Assembly: GCF_000299415.1 (NCBI RefSeq)
Contig: NZ_AMPG01000005.1
Coordinates: 1-64,000 of the forward strand
DNA length: 64,000 bases
Direction of reading: 5' to 3'
Origin: Candidatus Microthrix parvicella Bio17-1
Lineage (GTDB): Bacteria; Actinomycetota; Acidimicrobiia; Acidimicrobiales; Microtrichaceae
Numbering within the stretch: position 1 is the first letter of the stretch; the number at the start of each line of letters is the position of its first letter. Below are positions 25,932 through 35,300 of this stretch, piece by piece. The position numbers and the translations under genes are program-made. Below the pieces are notes generated by a model, which was given only the letters and a program-made list of their open reading frames with translations, did no database searches and had not been told where the DNA came from.

Positions 25932-26440
25932 TTACCGGTTGCGCTCGGCGCCGGAAAGCCGGCCCTCCCGACCAATCTGCGGCTGGAGTTCGAACTCCGA
26001 ACAGGTGACGATGGACAAATTCGTCAAAGCAGCAACGGCGCACTTGCCGAACTTCTTCAACATTCGCGCCAACATGAAACCCAGGATGGGGCCGCTTACC
26101 TTCTCGCCGAGCCCGCCCGGCTTTCGCCCGATGTCCATTGCCATCGTCCACTCCACCCGACAGCGGCCGGCGTTGAAGCGGAAGGCCATCCGCGTGCCGT
26201 GCTTGAAGGCGATGAGCTCCTCGTGCCCGACCAGCCCGCCGATCATGTGGACGTCCCGGGTGGAGCCGACCTCGTCGGGCGTGGCCATGACCTCCACGCT
26301 CGTTCGATGGACGGTTGGCGCGGTGTCGAAGGACTCGAGATCACGTCGTCGGTGTGCTCGGGCTCGCTGGCCCACACCCGTTCGCCGGGCGTGGTCATGC
26401 GGGCGCCGATGGCCTGCTTCATGGTCTCTTGGCTGGTCAT
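25932..26440 (-). pseudogene. SRPBCC-like protein, degraded
   Basis: The ATG at 26440 begins MTSQETMKQAIGARMTTPGE with a plausible start. Sense is then lost near 26330 and regained in another frame: APTVHRTSVEVMATPDEV, HMIGGLVGHEELIAFKHGTR, FRFNAGRCRVEWTMAMDIGR, LARMLKKFGKCAVAALTN. The second part has the START/SRPBCC look (P-D-E-V helix start, VEW strand, long C-terminal helix). The two frames and missing middle indicate decay. Confidence 0.5.
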
Positions 26441-26707
26441 CACGTCCTCCTGAGCTCGGCGTCGCACGCGTCCCGCACCGGGTACTGGAGCCAGGTGGTC
26501 CGTCACGCTTCAACTGGGACCGACCACCGACTGCTAGGTCGCCACCCACGGTTTGCTCCTCCGACGGTTCCGGAGGTCGCTCTTGTCTCCCGCACTTTCA
26601 CAAAAACCGCTACTCTCCGTCGCACGTCATCGTCATGTGGCTGGTGCCCAGGTGTGCGTAGGGCCGGACCATCCGGTTGATCCAAAGATCTCAAGCGAGG
26701 GAACGGC

Positions 26708-28060
26708 GTGACTCAATCTGATTCGGGACCGATGGCCGCGGGCGGCAAGCCCGACCCGACCGCCATTCTCCTGGACCGCAGCTACCTGGCGCTGTTGCTG
26801 CTTGGTGCGCTGCTCGGCGCACCGGTAGCCGTCGTCGGGCTGTACTTCCTGAAGGTCGTGGCCGTGGCGCAGACCTGGGTGTTCACGACCTTGCCGACGG
26901 ACCTCGGTGTCGGCCAGGCGGCCTGGTGGCCCCTGATCCCGCTGACCCTGAGCGGTCTGGTGGTGGGACTCTCGATCCACTACCTGCCGGGTACCAGCGG
27001 CCACAAGCCGGCCGAAGGGTTCAAGGCGTCCGGGGCCACCCAGCCGATGGAGTTGCCGGGCGTCATCCTCGCCTCGTTGGCGACCCTCTGTCTGGGCGCC
27101 GTGCTCGGCCCTGAGGCGCCGCTGACCGCCATCGGCGGCGGAATGGGCGTGCTCGCCGTCCGGCTCGCCAAGCGCGACGCCCCGGCCCAGGCCACCATGG
27201 TGATTGCTGCGGCAGGAAGCTTCGCCGCAGTCAGCACGCTGCTGGGCTCCCCCCTGGTCGGAGCCTTCCTCATGCTCGAGATCATCGGCATCGGCGGGCC
27301 GCTGATCGGAGTCGTCCTCGCACCAGGTCTGCTCGCTGCGGGCATCGGCTCCCTCGTGTTCGTGGGGGTCGGACGCTGGACGGGCTTCGGCACCATGAGC
27401 CTGGCGATCCCGGGCGTCCCCTCGTTCGACAAACCCACCCTGGGGGAGATGCTCTGGGCGATCGGGATCGGGCTTGCCGCGGCCGTCGTCGGCTCGCTCA
27501 TCAAGCGTGGCGCGCTCTTCCTGCAGCCCATCGTCGAGCGCCGCATCCTGCTGCTCACCCCGCTCATCGGTCTCGCCGTCGGCGGCCTGGCCGGATTGTT
27601 CCAGCTGTCGACCAACCGGAGTTACTCGCTGGTGCTGTTCTCCGGCCAGTCCGCGCTGCCAGGCCTGATCCAGGACTCCGCCAAGTGGAGCGCAGGAGCC
27701 CTCGTCGCGCTCATGGTCTTCAAGGGGCTCGCCTACAGCATTTCGCTCAGCGGCCTACGCGGCGGGCCGACCTTCCCCGGCATGTTCATCGGAGCGGCGG
27801 GAGGGATGGCGTTGTCCCACCTCGCCGGGCTCCCGATGATCTCCGGCGTCGCCATGGGGATCGGCGCCATGACCGTCGCCATGCTCGGGCTGCCCCTGAC
27901 CTCGGTCCTGCTCACAGCGGTGTTTCTGCAGGCAGACGCCGTTGCCCTGATGCCGTTGATCATCATCGCCGTCGCCGTCTCGTACGTCGCCTCTGTCCAT
28001 CTCACCCCTGCATTACCTGGCGATCCGGTTGATGCGGCGGCAGCGCCCTCCTCGGCCTGA
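26708..28060 (+). CDS. ClC-family chloride channel/transporter
   Basis: 450 residues with about ten to twelve membrane helices. The ClC selectivity motifs are recognisable but modified: GPEAPL (about residue 133, for G[K/R]EGP) and LRGGPTFPGMFIGAAGG (about 346-360, for GxFxP). It moves Cl- or another anion across the membrane; the modified first motif (E followed by AP instead of GP) may change gating or selectivity. The first 18 residues are polar and cytoplasmic. It is monocistronic, with no clear link to the neighbours. Confidence 0.85.
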   Translation: MTQSDSGPMAAGGKPDPTAILLDRSYLALLLLGALLGAPVAVVGLYFLKVVAVAQTWVFTTLPTDLGVGQAAWWPLIPLTLSGLVVGLSIHYLPGTSGHKPAEGFKASGATQPMELPGVILASLATLCLGAVLGPEAPLTAIGGGMGVLAVRLAKRDAPAQATMVIAAAGSFAAVSTLLGSPLVGAFLMLEIIGIGGPLIGVVLAPGLLAAGIGSLVFVGVGRWTGFGTMSLAIPGVPSFDKPTLGEMLWAIGIGLAAAVVGSLIKRGALFLQPIVERRILLLTPLIGLAVGGLAGLFQLSTNRSYSLVLFSGQSALPGLIQDSAKWSAGALVALMVFKGLAYSISLSGLRGGPTFPGMFIGAAGGMALSHLAGLPMISGVAMGIGAMTVAMLGLPLTSVLLTAVFLQADAVALMPLIIIAVAVSYVASVHLTPALPGDPVDAAAAPSSA

Positions 28061-28207
28061 GCCCGGAATGCCGGCTGCGGGCTACCGGTAGGTCGGCGTC
28101 CGATCCTGCTCGGCCGGAGCGTTTGGCTGTGGGACGGGCTGGATTGTTTGGAGCAGCACTACGACGTGGCGGCGGTCTCGATCCCCTGCGGCTGTAGAGT
28201 CCGCACG

Positions 28208-29005
28208 GTGGGAAGAAAACGAATCGCCGTCGGTGTCGGCGTCGCGATGGCCGCACTCATCGGTGTGGGGGTGTACCTGACCCTCCGAGACAACGCTGAG
28301 CCGGTCGGTATCGAAGCGGCCAAAGAACGGATTGCCGAGGCCGCTGCTCCGAAGGGTTCCGCTGAGAGCCGCCGGCCCGAGCCGGGCGTGTACCGCTACG
28401 AGGGGTTCGGAACCGAGTCGCTCTCGACCCCGCCACTGTCACAAGGGCAGGGGCCGACCATGCCGGGCACGGTCGAGCTGGGCGACGATGGCTGCTGGAC
28501 GTTTCGCATCGACTACAGCACCAACCACTGGCAGAGCTGGGATCAGTGCCCACAGGGCGACGACGTGGTCGAGACGGGCGGCAAGGCGTGGCAGCGATGG
28601 ATGATCGGTCCGACCGCCATCACCAACCTCAGCGACTTCACCTGCGCCGACGGCGCCATGCGCCTCCCGGCGGACCCGGAGGACGACCAGGAGTGGACCG
28701 CCCGCTGCACCGGCACCAACGAGGCCGTCGAAGGCGAGGCGGTCTCGGAGGGCACCTACCGCTTCATCGGCGAGAAGAAGATCAAGGTGGGCGACGCAAC
28801 CGTCACGGCACACGGCTTCGTCAGCGAACGCACGATGTCCGGTGCCCAGACCGGCATAGAACGCAACGAGATGTGGTTCGCAGCGGACACCGGCCTTCAG
28901 GTCCGCAACGAGCGCACGGCCGAAGTGCGCACCGATACACCGATCGGTGAGTCGACCTACACTGAAACCGGGGAGTTCCATCTGGTATCGGTCGACCCTG
29001 GCTGA
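28208..29005 (+). CDS. Membrane-anchored or secreted hypothetical protein
   Basis: 265 residues from a GTG at 28208. GRKRIAVGVGVAMAALIGVGVYLTL at the N-terminus is a signal anchor. The rest is a soluble extracytoplasmic domain rich in beta-type segments: GVYRYEGFGTESLS, GCWTFRIDYSTNHWQSWDQC, TYRFIGEKKIKVGDATVTAHG, TYTETGEFHLVSV. Three cysteines in the middle (GCWTF, DQC, TCADG...RCTG) could form disulfides. It resembles actinobacterial exported beta-barrel or DUF3108-like proteins, but I cannot name the family. The upstream part of the frame (28148-28207) lacks a good start. Confidence 0.6.
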   Translation: MGRKRIAVGVGVAMAALIGVGVYLTLRDNAEPVGIEAAKERIAEAAAPKGSAESRRPEPGVYRYEGFGTESLSTPPLSQGQGPTMPGTVELGDDGCWTFRIDYSTNHWQSWDQCPQGDDVVETGGKAWQRWMIGPTAITNLSDFTCADGAMRLPADPEDDQEWTARCTGTNEAVEGEAVSEGTYRFIGEKKIKVGDATVTAHGFVSERTMSGAQTGIERNEMWFAADTGLQVRNERTAEVRTDTPIGESTYTETGEFHLVSVDPG

Positions 29006-29037
29006 GGCACCACGCGGCTCGCTGACACCCGACGGTG

Positions 29038-29832
29038 CTACGAGGGCACGTCAACGCTGTCGCCGGCAGGATCGCTTCGCCCGGTCTCCACGAGGAGTCG
29101 ATCCATCAGCTGTCCGAGGTGCTTCTGGATTTCGTCGTTCATCGCCAACTCGAGTTCCTCGGCAACGACGCCCGCCGCCAGGGGACGCAGCGCTTGTACG
29201 ACTTCGATCAGCGCAGCCTGATGTCCCGAGTCGTTGCTGGCCAACGCGGACTCGGCATCCTGGGCGACCCGGTCGGCCACGAGCATGACCAGCTTGTGAG
29301 CGATGGGCTGAAGGCCCGCGGCGAGCTCGCCGCTCATGGCGATTGCGGCATCGAGCGGGACGCCGGCTTCCACGAGGTCCCGGCCGGCGCGAAGCGCGCG
29401 GGGCTTGCGGACGCGGTAGCGGCGCTCGGGCAGCGGGACGTCGCCATCGAGGGGCTCGATCAGGCCGAGGCGTTCCGACGTGTCGACAAGCGTTCCGTCG
29501 GTGACCCCGTAATTCTCCATCAGTTCGGCACCGGTCAGCCCGTCTCCCGGCCTGCTGGGAAGCGGCTCCAAGAGCGCAGCCTCGACCCCGAGCAGTTCAG
29601 CGACGTCCACGCCCCGGGCCTGGCCCGAGAGCAGCTCGCCGATATTGGCCAGGGTGTACCCGCGTTGGATCAGCTTGCTGATCAACAGCAGGCGATCGAG
29701 GTGGGAGTCGTCGTAGAGGGCAAGGCGCCCCCTGCGCTCCGGCGCTGGAAGCAAACCGTGGTCGCGGTAGGAGCGGATGTTGCGGACGGTCGTTCCCGCC
29801 TTGACCGCCAATTCCTCCGCTCGGTAATCCAT
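29038..29832 (-). CDS. MerR-family transcriptional regulator
   Basis: 264 residues from ATG 29832 (MDYRAEELAVKAGTTVRNIR). An ATG at 29850 is possible but lies almost on the operator. The N-terminal MerR winged HTH (residues 1-70: AGTTVRNIRSYRDHGLLPAPER, LALYDDSHLDRLLLISKLIQRGYTL) is followed by a 190-residue helical effector region without metal cysteines. It is divergent from the acyltransferase/exporter locus. The intergenic region contains two inverted repeats with identical cores, which it likely binds. MerR proteins usually activate by realigning promoters with 19-20-bp spacers. The ligand is unknown; a lipid-like substrate of the adjacent enzymes is a reasonable guess. Confidence 0.85.
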   Translation of the reverse strand: MDYRAEELAVKAGTTVRNIRSYRDHGLLPAPERRGRLALYDDSHLDRLLLISKLIQRGYTLANIGELLSGQARGVDVAELLGVEAALLEPLPSRPGDGLTGAELMENYGVTDGTLVDTSERLGLIEPLDGDVPLPERRYRVRKPRALRAGRDLVEAGVPLDAAIAMSGELAAGLQPIAHKLVMLVADRVAQDAESALASNDSGHQAALIEVVQALRPLAAGVVAEELELAMNDEIQKHLGQLMDRLLVETGRSDPAGDSVDVPS

Positions 29833-29855
29833 CCGGTGATCGTACCTCATTCAAC

Positions 29856-29877
29856 GTCGACAGTACAGACTGTCGAC
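29856..29877. promoter_or_regulatory. Palindromic operator 1 (MerR gene side)
   Basis: GTCGACAGT-ACAG-ACTGTCGAC: 9-bp perfect arms with a 4-bp spacer. It shares the core GACAGT-N4-ACTGTC with operator 2 at 29937-29954. It lies 24 bp upstream of the regulator's ATG at 29832. Confidence 0.75.
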
Positions 29878-29936
29878 AGATGCGACATCGCACAGCGCAA
29901 TAAGGGGCAATCTCAACTGATGCCATTCTGCTTGCG

Positions 29937-29954
29937 TGACAGTCGTAACTGTCA
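29937..29954. promoter_or_regulatory. Palindromic operator 2 (acyltransferase side)
   Basis: TGACAGT-CGTA-ACTGTCA: 7-bp perfect arms, 4-bp spacer, same core as operator 1. It is 54 bp upstream of the acyltransferase ATG. Paired sites suggest that one MerR regulator controls both divergent transcripts. Confidence 0.75.
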
Positions 29955-30008
29955 GGTATGGTGCGAGCCGCCGGCGAGTTTCTGGATGCGCCGCACGAGG
30001 GGGCCCCA

Positions 30009-31520
30009 ATGCGCTTCAGTGATGTTCGAGACCTTGCTCTCCCGCTGGGTCGGTTGTCGGCCTGGGTGGCTTCGGAGGCCACCCTCGCCCGTGCGGCCGC
30101 CCAGACTGCGGACCCTCGTGGTCCGTCCCACAATCAGCACGGACACATCAGCGACGCGCTGGCCCGGCGGGTCGACCCTGAATTGCTCGACCTCGGCATG
30201 GAGTCAATAGGCGCATCGGGCAAGGCCCCCGCTACCGGGTGGTTGGGCGTTGCCTTCGAGGTGCCAACGGCCGATGGTGGCTGTCTGCAGCGGGCATTTG
30301 AGGGGTGGGTGAGCCGTCATGAAACCCTCCGCAGTGGCTTCCGACCCACCGGCGTCGGCATCACCGACGTGGAGTTCGAGCGCATGACCTTGGGTCCCGA
30401 TGAGGTGCGTTTCGACGAGGTCGACCTTGGCGCGTGCACCGATGCCACCACGCTTGCGGACACGCTCGACGATCTCTTCAACAGATCCACCGATGCCGTC
30501 AGCTGGCCGGCCTACGCCTTCGCGGCCATCAGGTCATCGAAGGGCACCACGGTGGTGATGGCGTTCGATCACGTCAACATCGACGGGTACTCGATCCTCC
30601 TTTCGGTCAGCGAAATCCGAGAACTCATCGACGCCGATCGCGAGGGGCGGCCGGCCCAACTCGCCCCGGTGCCGAGCTACCTCGACTTCGTACAGGACGA
30701 GTTGGCACTGGCCTCGGAGGCCTCGGCATCCCACGTTGCCGTCGACACGTGGCGAGAGTTCATCGGTGACCGCGGCACGCTCCCTCGGTTCCCGCTTCCG
30801 GACGGGCTGCCGCCGGGCTCGCAGGTTCCTCAAGAGGCGCGCTGCATCCCGATCATCACCGAGGTTCAAGCATCTGCGTTCGGCGCCTGGTGTCGAGCCA
30901 ACGGTGCCAGCGCCGCAACCGGATTTCTGGCGACCATGTCGCTGGCCTTCACCCGGCGCGCCCAGCAGATCGCCGCCGAGCGGGGCATCGAGACGGCGCC
31001 CGATGTGGTCGGCTTTCGTTCCCTCGTCTCGACCCACACCCGTCACTCGCCACACTGGGCCGAGTCAATCGGTTGGTTCACGGCGATCGCCCCCTTTGCC
31101 GTGGAGTATCCGGCCGACCGGGAACTGATCGACGTCCTGGCCCTGGCGAACGAATCGTGGACGACCGCCAAGCAAGGTGCCGGGCTTCCCATGCCCCGCA
31201 TCAGCGACCTGCTCGACGCACCGCTTCAGCCTCGGTTCGTGCTCTCCTACCTGGACGCCAGGTTCAACCGCAGCGCCGACCGCTGGGATGACTGGAAGGC
31301 CCACGCGCTCATCGGTGACGTCGGGCCGACCGACGAGGTGTACGCCTGGATCAACCGGATGCCCACGGAGACCTACCTCACCTGGCGCTTCCCCGGCAAC
31401 GAGGTCTGCGGCGCCGAGGTCGAGGCCGTCACCAAATTGATGGCACAGATCATCCTCGAAACCCTGTCGCTCGGGTCCGAACCCATCCGCACACCCGTCG
31501 AAAGCAGCGCGCAATGGTAG
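30009..31520 (+). CDS. Condensation-fold acyltransferase 1 (PapA/WES-like)
   Basis: 503 residues from the ATG at 30009 (GAGGGGG about 6 nt upstream). The longer frame to 29958 would start on the operator. It is a stand-alone chloramphenicol-acetyltransferase/condensation fold. The active-site motif FDHVNIDGYS (about residue 187) gives HxxxDG with Asp instead of the first His, as in PapA-type and WES/DGAT-like enzymes. Solvent-channel segments follow, and the C-terminal half has FVLSYLDARFN and TYLTWRFPG. There are no carrier or adenylation domains. It probably transfers an acyl chain onto a hydroxyl of a lipid or polyketide. It overlaps the second acyltransferase gene by 7 bp. Confidence 0.75.
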   Translation: MRFSDVRDLALPLGRLSAWVASEATLARAAAQTADPRGPSHNQHGHISDALARRVDPELLDLGMESIGASGKAPATGWLGVAFEVPTADGGCLQRAFEGWVSRHETLRSGFRPTGVGITDVEFERMTLGPDEVRFDEVDLGACTDATTLADTLDDLFNRSTDAVSWPAYAFAAIRSSKGTTVVMAFDHVNIDGYSILLSVSEIRELIDADREGRPAQLAPVPSYLDFVQDELALASEASASHVAVDTWREFIGDRGTLPRFPLPDGLPPGSQVPQEARCIPIITEVQASAFGAWCRANGASAATGFLATMSLAFTRRAQQIAAERGIETAPDVVGFRSLVSTHTRHSPHWAESIGWFTAIAPFAVEYPADRELIDVLALANESWTTAKQGAGLPMPRISDLLDAPLQPRFVLSYLDARFNRSADRWDDWKAHALIGDVGPTDEVYAWINRMPTETYLTWRFPGNEVCGAEVEAVTKLMAQIILETLSLGSEPIRTPVESSAQW

Positions 31521-32968
31521 TGATGGCACGTCTCAGCGACCACCCCACACAGGGCGGGCAGGTGGTGGATTGGACGCCCAGCCAGGCAACCCTCGACGCC
31601 ATGGCCGTGGCGCCACCGACCGGCGTGATCCCGTCAATGATGCAGGCGGCACACCTCGCCCTCGCCAAGAGTAAGACCCGCGAGGGCTACACCGACAGCA
31701 GTTGGTTGTGCGTCGCCTTCGAACTGCCCGGCCAATTCGACGTCGACGCATGGACGCGGACGATCAACTTCTGGCTCGGCCGTCACGGCGGGATGCGCAA
31801 CTGGTTCACCGCCGATGGTGACAGCGAGGACACGCCGATCGAGCGTCACGAGTTGGCACCTGAGGACGTTACCTTTGCGCCGACCTTCCACCCCGACGAG
31901 GTCACCGCCGAGGGGATGCTCGACCACGTCCGCCGGCAGATGGACGTGTGGGCAGTGCCGCTGGGGCGCTTCGGCTACACGTTCACGGCGGTCGTCGGGG
32001 ACGAGAAGACCATCATCTACTTCGGGGCTGATCACAGCTACACCGACGGCGTGTCCGTCCTCCTGTCGCTGTGGGAACTCTCCACGATCTACGACTGCGA
32101 GCGGGCGGGCACCACGCCCGAGCTTCCCGAGGTGGGCTCCTACCCCGACTACTGCATCGAGGAACGTGAACGGGCCGACGGATTCACCGCCGAGTCCAAA
32201 GGGGTGCAGGATTGGCTGTACTTCTTCATGCGCGGTGGCGACCTGCCCCGGTTTCCGGTCGACCTTGGAATGTTGCCGGGTGTCAAGGTCCCGCTGGTCC
32301 CCGTCTACCAGGAACTGCTCAACGCCGAGCTGGATGACGGCTACGAGAAGGCGGTCAAGGAACTGGGCGGGACCTACGCCGGTGGGCTCTACGCGGCCTG
32401 CGCCATGGCCGCCCACGAGATGGCGGCTGCAACCTCGTATCGGTGCCTGAACCCGGTGCACAGCCGCTGGTCCGACGAATGGGTTGCGGCCATGGGGTGG
32501 TTCATCAACCTGGTTCCGCTCCACGTCGACATCGAACCCGACGACACGTTCGGTTCGCTGGCGCGCCGAACGCGTCAGGAGTTCCGCGATACCAAGGCGG
32601 CCGGGGATGTCCCCACCCTGCGGGTAGCCGAGATCCTGTCCGAGTACATGGACTTCGACGCCGACTCGTCGGACCGCCCGCCGATCATGTCCTACCTGGA
32701 CGGCACCATGATCCCGGGCCACGAAAAGTGGCTCGACCAGAACTTTTGGGGCCTCACCGGCGCCGGCGACGACGACGACGTGTACGTCTGGATGATGCGG
32801 ATGCCCGGGAGCACCTACGTCACCGCCAGCTGCCCCGACACGCCACAGGCGGTGCACGCGGTGACGAGCTACTTCGCCCGCGTCGCCGAGATCCTCCAAG
32901 AGGTGGCCCGCACCGGCGGAGACGTACCGATGGGTCCGGCCGCCATCCTCCAGCCCCCGGTTGCCTGA
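31514..32968 (+). CDS. Condensation-fold acyltransferase 2 (PapA/WES-like)
   Basis: 484 residues, homologous to the preceding gene (similar order WLCVAFELPG, the active-site region, NPVHSRW, MSYLDG, PGSTYVTASCPDT). The catalytic motif is GADHSYTDGVSVLL (about residue 174; HxxxDG intact). It has the same fold and probably acts on another position or substrate, or forms a heterodimer with protein 1. The start follows AGCGCGCAATGG and overlaps the first gene. Two paralogues in tandem that share only limited identity suggest functional split rather than recent duplication. Confidence 0.75.
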   Translation: MVVMARLSDHPTQGGQVVDWTPSQATLDAMAVAPPTGVIPSMMQAAHLALAKSKTREGYTDSSWLCVAFELPGQFDVDAWTRTINFWLGRHGGMRNWFTADGDSEDTPIERHELAPEDVTFAPTFHPDEVTAEGMLDHVRRQMDVWAVPLGRFGYTFTAVVGDEKTIIYFGADHSYTDGVSVLLSLWELSTIYDCERAGTTPELPEVGSYPDYCIEERERADGFTAESKGVQDWLYFFMRGGDLPRFPVDLGMLPGVKVPLVPVYQELLNAELDDGYEKAVKELGGTYAGGLYAACAMAAHEMAAATSYRCLNPVHSRWSDEWVAAMGWFINLVPLHVDIEPDDTFGSLARRTRQEFRDTKAAGDVPTLRVAEILSEYMDFDADSSDRPPIMSYLDGTMIPGHEKWLDQNFWGLTGAGDDDDVYVWMMRMPGSTYVTASCPDTPQAVHAVTSYFARVAEILQEVARTGGDVPMGPAAILQPPVA

Positions 32969-32977
32969 GGTCGTCTC

Positions 32978-33478
32978 GTGGAATTCACTGCATCCCATCG
33001 CTTCGACCGACCGCTCGACCAGGTTTCGGCCGCGTTTCTCGACCCCGACGCGCACGTCGGCCGGTACGACCTGGCGGGGGATCGGGAGATCGGGATCCTG
33101 CGCGTGGAGGCGGGCGATGACCTCCTCGACCTGACAACCGTCCGAACGGTCGAGGGTGACGTGCCCGCCATGGCCCAGCGAATCGTCAAGGCCACCAACA
33201 CGATCACCACGACGGAACGGTGGAAGCGTGCCGATGGAGGGTGCACTGGGCAATCGACGATGGAGGCGAGCAACGTTCCGGGCACCGCCACCATGGAGGC
33301 GACGATCGAGGCGGACGGCGACAGTGCGTGCGTCTACACGATCGTGCTCACCCTTGCGATGAAGGTGCCGTTGATCGGCGACCGGTTCGTCACCCTGATG
33401 CGGCCGAAGGTCATGGAGATCATCGACGCAGAGTTTGAGGCTTGGGACCGGTGGTTCGCCCGCTCCGACGTGGCGTGA
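32978..33478 (+). CDS. DUF2505/SRPBCC protein
   Basis: 166 residues with the actinobacterial DUF2505 pattern: MEFTASHRFDRPLDQVSAAF, LDLTTVRTVEGDVPAMAQRI, ERWKRADGGCTGQ, and a C-terminal helix FVTLMRPKVMEIIDAEFEAW. The START-like fold has a hydrophobic cavity and could bind the lipid or acyl product of the neighbouring enzymes. It overlaps the ABC ATPase start (GTGA), so it is translationally coupled to the exporter. No catalytic residues are evident. Confidence 0.8.
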   Translation: MEFTASHRFDRPLDQVSAAFLDPDAHVGRYDLAGDREIGILRVEAGDDLLDLTTVRTVEGDVPAMAQRIVKATNTITTTERWKRADGGCTGQSTMEASNVPGTATMEATIEADGDSACVYTIVLTLAMKVPLIGDRFVTLMRPKVMEIIDAEFEAWDRWFARSDVA

Positions 33479-34449
33479 GCCCGGCTATTGAGGCCTGCGG
33501 CCTGACCAAGCGGTACGGGGACGTCCAGGCCCTCGACGGGGTCGACCTGGTCGTTCCCCACGGCACCGTGTTTGGGCTGCTTGGACCGAACGGCGCCGGT
33601 AAGACGACGGCCGTCCGGGTGCTCACCACCACCGTCCGGCCCGATGCCGGCACGGCGACGGTGCTCGGCGTCGACGTGCGCAGGCACCCCCAGCACGTCC
33701 GCTCGATGATCGGCCTGGCCGGCCAGTACGCGGCGGTGGACGAGCGGCTGACCGGACGCGAAAACCTGGTGCTGATCGGCCAACTCACTCATCAGCCGAG
33801 GTCGCAACTGAAGGCCCGCGCCGACGAGCTGTTGGAGCTGTTCCGGCTGACCCGCGCCGCCGACCGGCCGCTCTCCGGGTTTTCCGGTGGCATGCGGCGT
33901 CGCCTCGACCTGGCGGCGTCGCTGGTGCACCGGCCATCGGTGCTGTTCCTCGACGAGCCGACCACCGGGCTCGACCCACGCAGCCGCAACGACCTGTGGG
34001 CCATGATCCGCCGGCTGGTCGGGGACGGAACCACGGTGCTGCTCACCACCCAGTACCTGGAGGAGGCCGAACAACTCGCCGACAGCGTCGCGGTCATCGA
34101 TGAGGGCCGGGTGATCGCCAAGGGCACTGTCGCCGACCTCAAGGCCTCACTTGGGGCCACTGTCATCGAAGTTTCGTTCGCCGACCCGTCGACGGCGGCG
34201 GCCGCCCTGCCCGCAGTGCGCACCGTCATCCCCGATGCGGAGGTGGACGACCTGATGGTGCTCGGCCCGGTCACCGGGGGAGCCGAACGGGCCATCGAGG
34301 TGATCCGGGCCCTCGACGCCGCTCGGCTGTCGCCTACCGGGTTGACCGTGCGTGAGCCAAGCCTCGACGACGTATTTCTGCAACTCACCGGCCACACCAC
34401 GGCCGCCGACATCGACCCGGACCTGGCGTCGGCCGGAGCCAGGCGATGA
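33475..34449 (+). CDS. ABC exporter ATPase (DrrA type)
   Basis: 324 residues from the GTG at 33475, which overlaps the upstream TGA. Walker A LGPNGAGKTTA (about residue 36), Q-loop LAGQYAAVDERLTG, signature FSGGMRRRLDLAASL (about 136), Walker B LFLDEPTTGLDPRSR, H-loop TTQYLEEAE, and the C-terminal DrrA extension ending EPSLDDVFLQLTGHTT. DrrA/DrrB transporters export daunorubicin in streptomycetes and PDIM/phenolic glycolipids in mycobacteria. The partner permease overlaps by 4 bp. Confidence 0.9.
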   Translation: MSPAIEACGLTKRYGDVQALDGVDLVVPHGTVFGLLGPNGAGKTTAVRVLTTTVRPDAGTATVLGVDVRRHPQHVRSMIGLAGQYAAVDERLTGRENLVLIGQLTHQPRSQLKARADELLELFRLTRAADRPLSGFSGGMRRRLDLAASLVHRPSVLFLDEPTTGLDPRSRNDLWAMIRRLVGDGTTVLLTTQYLEEAEQLADSVAVIDEGRVIAKGTVADLKASLGATVIEVSFADPSTAAAALPAVRTVIPDAEVDDLMVLGPVTGGAERAIEVIRALDAARLSPTGLTVREPSLDDVFLQLTGHTTAADIDPDLASAGARR

Positions 34450-35294
34450 CGGCCACACAGGCCGTTGCGGACGACACGGCCGACGACAGCGTCGGGTTCG
34501 TCTTCGCCATCTTCGACACCCTGGCGCTGACCAAGCGCAACCTGCTGCACCTGGTGCGCGAGACCGGGCTGCTGGTGTTCACCTTCTTGCAGCCCGTGAT
34601 GTTCGTGCTGTTGTTCCGGTACGTCTTCGGCGGCACGCTCGGCCAGGTGCTGGGCATGGACTACGTCAACTACCTGCTGCCGGGGATCTTCGTGCAGGCG
34701 GTCGCCCTCGGGTCGGTGTCCACCGCCATCGGCCTCGCCGAGGACTTCGGCGGCGGCCTGATCGAACGGTTCCGCTCGCTGCCGATGGCCCCCATGTCGG
34801 TGCTGGCGGCCCGCACCCTGGCCGACCTGGTGCGCAACATCGGCATCGTCGTGGTGATGTTGCTCGTCGGCATGGCGATCGGCTTTCGCCCGAATGACGT
34901 CATCGGCGTGGTCAAGGGCAGCCTGCTCGTCCTGGCGTTTGCGTTCTCGCTGTCCTGGCTGATGGCGCTCGTCGGGCTGCGATCCACGTCGGCCGAGGAG
35001 GCCCAGTCGATCGCCTTTCCCGTGCTGTTGCCGCTCACCTTCGCCAGCTCGGCGTTCGTGCCGGTCAACTCGATGCCGGGGTGGCTGCAGGCCTTCGCCG
35101 CCCACCAGCCCGTCACCATCGTCGTCAACGCCTGCCGGGGGCTGATGCTGGGCCCCGAAGCGGCCCAGGCCCTCCAGGATTCCGGCTCCTTCACCACGAC
35201 GACCACCGGGTACGTCTTGCGGTCGCTGCTGTGGGTCGCGGCGATCCTCGCCGTCTCGGTCCCGCTGGCGATCCGTCAGTACAACCGGACCTGA
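34446..35294 (+). CDS. ABC-2 type exporter permease (DrrB type)
   Basis: 282 residues with six membrane helices of the ABC-2 fold: LLVFTFLQPVMFVLLFRYVFGG, YLLPGIFVQAVALGSVSTAIGLAED, the conserved GLIERFRSLPMAP loop, MSVLAARTLADLVRN, LLVLAFAFSLSWLMALVGL, and FPVLLPLTFASSAFVPVNSMPGWLQAF. The last is the DrrB-typical P-x-SMPGWLQ motif. It forms the transmembrane part of the exporter with the DrrA-type ATPase. It is followed 6 bp later by the third acyltransferase. Confidence 0.9.
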   Translation: MTATQAVADDTADDSVGFVFAIFDTLALTKRNLLHLVRETGLLVFTFLQPVMFVLLFRYVFGGTLGQVLGMDYVNYLLPGIFVQAVALGSVSTAIGLAEDFGGGLIERFRSLPMAPMSVLAARTLADLVRNIGIVVVMLLVGMAIGFRPNDVIGVVKGSLLVLAFAFSLSWLMALVGLRSTSAEEAQSIAFPVLLPLTFASSAFVPVNSMPGWLQAFAAHQPVTIVVNACRGLMLGPEAAQALQDSGSFTTTTTGYVLRSLLWVAAILAVSVPLAIRQYNRT

Positions 35295-35300
35295 CGCTGC

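Noticed and set aside
31634-33253. 539-codon minus-strand open frame
   Set aside because: Opposite acyltransferase 2 and the DUF2505 gene, with no recognisable domain.
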